Under the pieces are notes generated by a model. That model saw only the letters and a list, made by a program, of their open reading frames with translations. It was not told the origin of the DNA and made no database searches. A DNA stretch of 64,000 nt. Source: Brienomyrus brachyistius. Taxonomy: Eukaryota; Chordata; Actinopteri; Osteoglossiformes; Mormyridae. Below are positions 59,044 to 64,000 of this stretch, in pieces (position 1 is the stretch's first letter; the number at the start of each line of letters is the position of its first letter). The position numbers and the translations under genes are program-made. The stretch is from contig NC_064549.1 of assembly GCF_023856365.1 (NCBI RefSeq), positions 7,085,608 to 7,149,607 of the forward strand, written 5' to 3'.

Positions 59044-59830
59044 AGCTAACATTTAACGTTGGCCCAACGTTGGTAGAACGTTTTCATTAGCAGACGTTGG
59101 CCGGACGTGCATCTGCACATCAGGTTTACGTCAACTCAACGTCTGCAGCGAACGTCAAATGCACGATGTCCCAACGTGCAGTAAACCAAGTAGTGATAAG
59201 CGAATGTGTGCAATTCCCTGGGGCCAACGTAAAACCAACGTCCCACGGACATTATGTGGACCATGTGCCAACCTACAACCAACATTACTTGCCATCAGGT
59301 AGTTCACAGCAAGCGATAGCAGTAAGCTATAGACTAGGGGAATCTACAGCTTCCCAGATTGTTCATGAGCTGGGAAGCTGTCATGGTTGTGGTATACTGT
59401 ACATTCTGGACATTGGCTGCACGTCTGGACAAAGTCCGGGACTGACCATGAGTTAGTCAATACCCGACGTTGTCAGGACATGAAGCCAATGAAGAAAAGG
59501 GATTGTTATGGAATCCTTTAAACTTTTTCTGTGGAGGTATAGGTTGTACAGTTCATCTTGATCTGAAAAGAAATCTGTATAAATTCGATCTTGGACATAG
59601 AGTAAAGGTCTATGAGACGTCTGCCAGACGTGTATTTCATCGATTCAGAAAGAAAGGAAATTAACCTATTAAAAGGCAGTTAGTATATCTAACAAATAAT
59701 AATATCCAAAAATCTTATTTTCATTATGTAGACCATTATGTTGGCCAGACGTTGTGTCGACGTCCGCTTTTGACCATCGACATAATGACCAACAGCCGAC
59801 GTCGGCCCAACGAACCAATGCAAGCTGGGT
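59044..59830. mobile_element. ACGT-rich non-autonomous element carrying an 84-bp Harbinger transposase segment
   Basis: Bounded by CCCAGCT (59042-59048) and AGCTGGG (59823-59829). Both outer parts are rich in AACGTT/ACGT words (TTAACGTTGGCCCAACGTTG at the left, GACGTCGGCCCAACG at the right). At 59286-59369 it holds 84 bp identical to the reverse complement of 52384-52467. No complete gene. It looks like a composite or deletion-derived element; its superfamily is not certain. Confidence 0.6.
59286..59369 (+). repeat. 84-bp perfect inverted copy of the Harbinger transposase segment at 52384-52467
   Basis: TACTTGCCATCAGGTAGTTC to CCCAGATTGTTCATGAG matches without mismatch. It encodes the LPSGSSQQAIAVSYRLGEST stretch in this orientation. 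It is followed by CTGGGAAGCT, which pairs with AGCTTCCCAG within the segment. Confidence 0.93.
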
Positions 59831-60055
59831 TGTACATTTTATTCAAAATAATGATAGAGTAACATCATTCAATGGGAATTCCTATAAACGGGTTATTGAA
59901 GTTGGGTGTACGGTTAGCTGGTGAGCGAAAATGTTCTGCGTAAATGTTCTGCGTAAATGTTCTACAAGCCTTTAGTTCCACTTCCTCCATGTCTGCGTCC
60001 ACTGCGTTGTCTAGACATTCATCCCACCTCTATCCAGCAGCCTCCCAGAAATCAG

Positions 60056-60073
60056 CCCCCCCCCCCCCCCCCC
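60056..60073 (+). repeat. poly-C tract (18 C)
   Basis: Uninterrupted C run in a locally C-rich stretch. Confidence 0.93.
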
Positions 60074-60074
60074 G

Positions 60075-61200
60075 ACTCCTGCCAGTAATTCAACATCTCC
60101 TGGCAGTCGTGTGCCAGTGCCCTCATGCCTGTCAAATGGTTGGTTTAATGGCTACTGTAAAAAACATCACGCTAAACCCAAAAAGGAGAGTGGATGAGTG
60201 CCCTTGTACCCTAAGAATATACTACTTCTGCTCGGCTGTGGAATGTTGCATCTTCAATGAAGTGCATTACTTTAAAGAATTTTAGCAATCTTTTTCTTTG
60301 CAGTTTATTTATTTATTTTAACATAATGTCAGCAGCAAGTTAACCAATACATACAGTAGTTAACCCATCTCTTAATTGAAAATATTTTTTGCACTACTCA
60401 CCCCTTACACTATAATTGGAAGTGAAATCCACTTAAGCAGACCAGACAAATATCTTTCATGTTCTCTGTTTACTTATTAATTATGATTGAACTCTTCTGT
60501 TATGGGCTCTTTCATTCATACATTATTCATAATACCACTTTGCAGTACAAAGTGGCAATACTGTATATGCATTTAATTCATACTTCTGTCTTTTTTAGCC
60601 AACTCTGCTAGTTTTTTTACAACCCCAAAAAAAATAAAATAATAAAAAATCCATCAGTGTTCCTGTCACAAGAACCCTGTTCACTGTCTGACACATTGGC
60701 GCACTAGTGCTGCACTCTGTAGTTACATCAAGATGCCACGGCCCACTTTTTCACTTTGTTAGTGGTAGCTATATTGCCACCTCCTGCCTCTTCCATTTTT
60801 CCTAATTTAATGGAAAGGCTTCACCACGCTTCAGAAACAGAAGGAAATCATATTCACTCGACTGTTCATTTTTCACCTCCTGGCGTTCCGAATGTCTTTT
60901 AGTCACAGTCAGTAGAGCGACAATACGCTCTCTATGGCCCTTAACCCGCAAACTGTAGCTGCACCAAACTGAGAGCGTGAGGTTCCCAGCAAAACAGGCT
61001 TTACATAAACACCCTTTATTTATTGCTATTATTTTAATGCATTGCAGGTCTTAAAAATTAATGACTGGAATCTTTGCCAAGGTTTATGTTAATGAGATAA
61101 TTTTGGTGACAGAGGTTAAGAAGGATATTATAGCTTTTTAAGACAGTCTGAATATATGGCAGGGAGATGCACTATCAGCAAGCTATATAATTTGTGTGCA
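60075..61200. other. no recognised feature
   Basis: AT-rich intronic sequence. Confidence 0.45.
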
Positions 61201-61204
61201 TGAT

Positions 61205-61332
61205 TTAAGCCACGATGGGCTGGCCCCCAGTCCTGGGTTGTTCCCTGCCTCGTGCCCATTGCTTCCGGGATAGGCTCCGGACCCCCCGCGACCCAGTAGG
61301 ATAAGCGGTTTGGAAAATGGATGGATGGATGG
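61205..61332 (+). repeat. family-1 SINE 3' half, + strand, little diverged
   Basis: GATGGGCTGGCCCCCAGTCC, TTCCCTGCCTCGTGCCCATT, GATAGGCTCCGGACCCCCCG and GGATAAGCGGTTTGGAAAAT, then (GGAT)n. It lies about 300 bp upstream of the lsamp Ig2 exon. Confidence 0.8.
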
Positions 61333-61640
61333 TATAAAAAAAATTACAATTAAGTATTGCATCTTCTCTCCTAATTTTTTTATCAGGGCATGCTAGTTTG
61401 GTATGATTTTATTCATATAAATTGTTTTTTTTTTTTGCAGTTGTCATAATAAAACCTAGATCACTACTGAGATTCATTTGCATGATAGAGGATTCTTCTG
61501 GTAAACAGAAAACGATCAACACAGAACGGGCGGCTAAACAAGCACCATGAATGCCCACTTTCTGCTGTGTGACTGCGCACGAATGGTTCAACTTATGTCT
61601 ATATCATGGTAATAAGCTTGTGCATTCATTCTTTTTACAG

Positions 61641-61766
61641 TTCCTGCAAATATCTATAAGGTTTCAGAAGACATCATCATCAATGAAGGCAGCAACGTGA
61701 CGCTGAATTGTCTAGCCAGTGGGAGGCCAGATCCAGCCATTACATGGAGACTGCTCCATCCATCAG
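61641..61766 (+). CDS. lsamp: LSAMP-like IgLON exon encoding the start of Ig domain 2 (exon 3)
   Basis: This 126-bp exon follows a clear acceptor (CATTCTTTTTACAG, ending at 61640) and precedes the donor GTACAG at 61767. Joined to the previous exon it completes the split Val codon and reads VPANIYKVSED, NEGSNVTLNCLASGRPDP and AITWRLLHPS. That is the A-to-C strand half of the second IgLON Ig domain, with its first Cys, the core Trp and an NVT glycosylation sequon. The motif (I/V)NEGSNVTL.C.A.GRP.P.ITWR is characteristic of IgLON proteins and closest to LSAMP. The exon ends with the first base of a codon, so the next exon, outside this window, must be compatible. No stop, frameshift or non-consensus splice site is seen, so the gene looks functional here. 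Confidence 0.93.
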
Positions 61767-62059
61767 GTACAGTATGAGCACTGCTCAGGCATGGGCTTGC
61801 GTGTCTCTCTGTTCAGAATTTAATCGCTCTGATTAATACTGATGAAGAATGGACAGTATTTCCAATCACCATTTTTACTGTAGCATGCCTAAAAACCGTG
61901 TGTGTGTCTATTCATTTAGGTTGTTTTACTTCAGTTTTTATGAGCATTAATAAACAATAAAGCATTCCTCACTTGTAAATTTTCAGTTATTGTCAGGTAA
62001 AATATGAGCCTTAGTAATAATTGATTACAGTCGTCTTGCAGGCCTAGTTTTCTTTGTCC

Positions 62060-62150
62060 ATCCATTCATCCATCCATCCATCCATCCATCCATCCACCCA
62101 CCTTCTAGCTTTTTATCTTGGTCATGGGGGGTCTGAAGCTTATCCAAGGG
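62060..62150 (-). repeat. (CATC)n tract with SINE-tail remnant
   Basis: CATCCATC units (62063-62097), then TTCTAGCTTTTTATCTTGGT and GGGGGGTCTGAAGCTTATCC, a decayed minus-strand family-1 tail. Confidence 0.6.
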
Positions 62151-62587
62151 TAGTTTTCTTTGTTTTCGTAGTGAAACTTCTACTGTAAATTAAATTACTT
62201 TGTCATTAATAGCATGTGAAAAATGGAGAATCCCTGCTGAGTTATAATTTTTTTCTTCCATCCAGTTATCCACCATTAAATTAAGTTCTTTGGATAAGCT
62301 GCAAGCTTAACCATTCTTGTGATATCGCTATATTATTAAATATTACACTTACACACAAAAGAGCCCACATGAGCATGTGGGAAAGAGGTCCACCAGTATT
62401 TCACATGTAGACACACACATATGCAGTTACTTGTGGTTACTTACTTGCTTACTTAAATTGCTAAAGGCAGTGAGAGCCACGTGATGATTACTCACCATAT
62501 ACAGTAAATCAATGAACGCCCACAGAGCAAGAGAACAATCACCAAAAATATAACTAACAGCAGGGCTGCAGTTAGAGATGAATGGAT

Positions 62588-62598
62588 GGGGGGGGGGG
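62588..62598 (+). repeat. poly-G tract (11 G)
   Basis: Homopolymer within a locally G-rich stretch to about 62622. Confidence 0.9.
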
Positions 62599-64000
62599 TC
62601 TTTGCTGGGGGGGTGGAGGTGGCATATAAAAGCCAATAAATACACATTTTTTCTAGGGGGTGAGGGACTAAAAAACATTTAGGGGGCACCCCTGACTAGC
62701 AGGAATCTGAATCTGCTTAAAACAATTTAAAGGTAGATGTAAAGGTAAATCACCTCCCTGGTAAGTATATCAGGCACTGCTCCGTTAACCTCCAGCAGTA
62801 CCATACGTAATTAATTTTAAATATGCAGCGCTAATGCAGAACTTCTACATTTCCGCCGCCGATGACCCTGTGGGTTCCGATTCAGCCGTTTTTTTCTTCT
62901 ATATGCAGAGTGAGATCGGCAGCCTAAACTTATCTATGCTGTCATTTTTTATGAAAATCGTCCATGTTTCATAGGGAAGACCGGTTAAAGTATAAGGGTA
63001 TAGTCTAGTTTCAGATTTTGTTTGTCACATGCATATACTGTACAGTACATGTGTGTAGATTTTGTTTTCAATTAACATTTTGTTACACTGTTAATCTGAA
63101 AAGTGTCAAGCTGAACGTCATGAAATCTATAGTTAAGAGAAGCCAGTGACTGATAACATCTTGTGCTGTTTTTAACTTAGGAACACTGGTGTCATGTGAC
63201 AGTTACTGAAATGTAAGTGATACATGAAATGGATCAATTGGCCAAATTCAGTAACAGCACTGGAAAAAAAACAAATAGTAAATCTGTGAGATTAAAAGGG
63301 GTGTAAAGTCATAGTACTATTAAAGAAAATTCATGTACATGCATTATTTACAGTAGTAACCCCTTAGAGTTATAAAGCTTGTTAACTGCAGGGTTTGTTC
63401 CATGTTTTTGGAATAGAGAGGTTTGTACCTAATCACACTGACTTCAGAGTTTATGCACTGCTAATTTGGTGTTAAGGTCAGGTGCATGTATTTATATTAA
63501 TTACAGTTACTTGATATATAATTTATTCATTGATTGCAAATGTTCCTTTTGACACAATGAAAAACTAGTACAAAATCAGATGGGTAACAGGTGAGTTTAT
63601 AAGTATATGACAAAAAAACATTTTCACTTTTGCATTTAGCAAATAATATTATTACAATTAAAATCAAATGCATGTTATTGAAAAGTAGCCAGAACATTTT
63701 TTTCCATTTGTTACGCAGTTTAAAATGCAGTCGTAGAGGGAATTGCATGGGATTTATTGAAACATTTTTGGCTTTCTTGTCTGCATGTTTGGATGTACAG
63801 TGAATTGTCAGGATGTTCTACAGAGAAACAAGATGGCCTCTTTGTATTCTAGATGCGGTGTGTTTTCAGCATTTTCAATATAATTATAGAATCCGGAGAT
63901 CAAACGGCACAGTAAGGGGGTTTAATGCTACACAATGAGTAAAGGAATGCACTATATACAGTATAATCCAAGTGTCAGTGCACTGTGTATAATCCAAGTG

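Larger units (their letters stand above)
40690..61640 (+). other. lsamp: lsamp intron 2, complete (20,951 bp), hosting a nested gene
   Basis: The intron runs from the GTAGGC donor to the TTTTTACAG acceptor. It holds a foldback MITE, Tc1 and Harbinger relics, SINE pieces and, at 45199-48448, an apparently intact same-strand gene for a repetitive secreted protein. Confidence 0.88.
61767..64000 (+). other. lsamp: lsamp intron 3, partial
   Basis: Sequence after the GTACAG donor. It contains a (CATC)n tract and SINE-tail remnant at about 62060-62150 on the minus strand and a G run at 62588-62598. No further IgLON exon was recognised. Confidence 0.75.

Noticed and set aside
59097..59664. Frames of 119 and 64 codons as genes
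   Set aside because: The first owes its recognisable stretch to the 84-bp Harbinger segment; both lie inside a non-autonomous element.
1..64000. CRISPR arrays, bacterial operons, rRNA genes
   Set aside because: The sequence is vertebrate intronic DNA; tandem repeats found are minisatellites or coding repeats, with no spacer-repeat structure.

Overview
This looks like intronic DNA from a ray-finned (probably teleost) fish chromosome. The reasons are: AT-rich sequence with intron-exon structure; two exons of an IgLON cell-adhesion gene, best matching LSAMP; and a fish-type mobile-element load (Tc1-like relics, a PIF/Harbinger transposase, two decayed Ty3/gypsy retroelements, tRNA-derived SINEs ending in a GGAT repeat, foldback MITEs and many microsatellites). 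I cannot name the species.

Layout. Positions 1-40456 are intron upstream of an lsamp exon and hold mostly decayed repeats. The exon at 40457-40689 encodes most of the first Ig domain. A 20.95-kb intron follows, and the next exon at 61641-61766 starts the second Ig domain. From 61767 to the end is the next intron. Both exons are on the + strand with consensus splice sites and matching phases.

The main discovery candidate lies inside the 20.95-kb intron, in the same orientation. It is a compact three-exon gene at 45199-48215 encoding a predicted secreted protein of 936 residues. A short signal peptide is split over two tiny exons, and one large exon encodes a Gly/Pro/Gln-rich repeat protein. 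Its repeats are four 43-residue units followed by twenty-four 18-residue units. I do not recognise the family and see no ZP, Ig or other folded domain. A poly(A) signal lies at 48443-48448, and a short intron is possible in the 3' UTR.

Mobile elements worth noting: a Ty3/gypsy relic on the minus strand (34880-36235) whose integrase precedes its reverse transcriptase, as in Gmr1-type elements; a second Ty3/gypsy relic in the usual protease-RT-RNase H-integrase order (26055-28150); a solo LTR with perfect 5-bp target duplications (31578-31864); a Harbinger transposase broken by a frameshift and a C-terminal truncation (about 51962-52800), 84 bp of which recurs perfectly and inverted in another element near 59.3 kb; and a palindromic MITE family with at least five copies, one starting 24 bp after the lsamp splice donor.

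The host gene and the nested gene share no evident function. Their link is positional: the nested gene would be transcribed through by every lsamp pre-mRNA. Calls were made by reading and from memory of families, without database searches. Repeat boundaries are approximate unless a duplication or inverted repeat fixes them.
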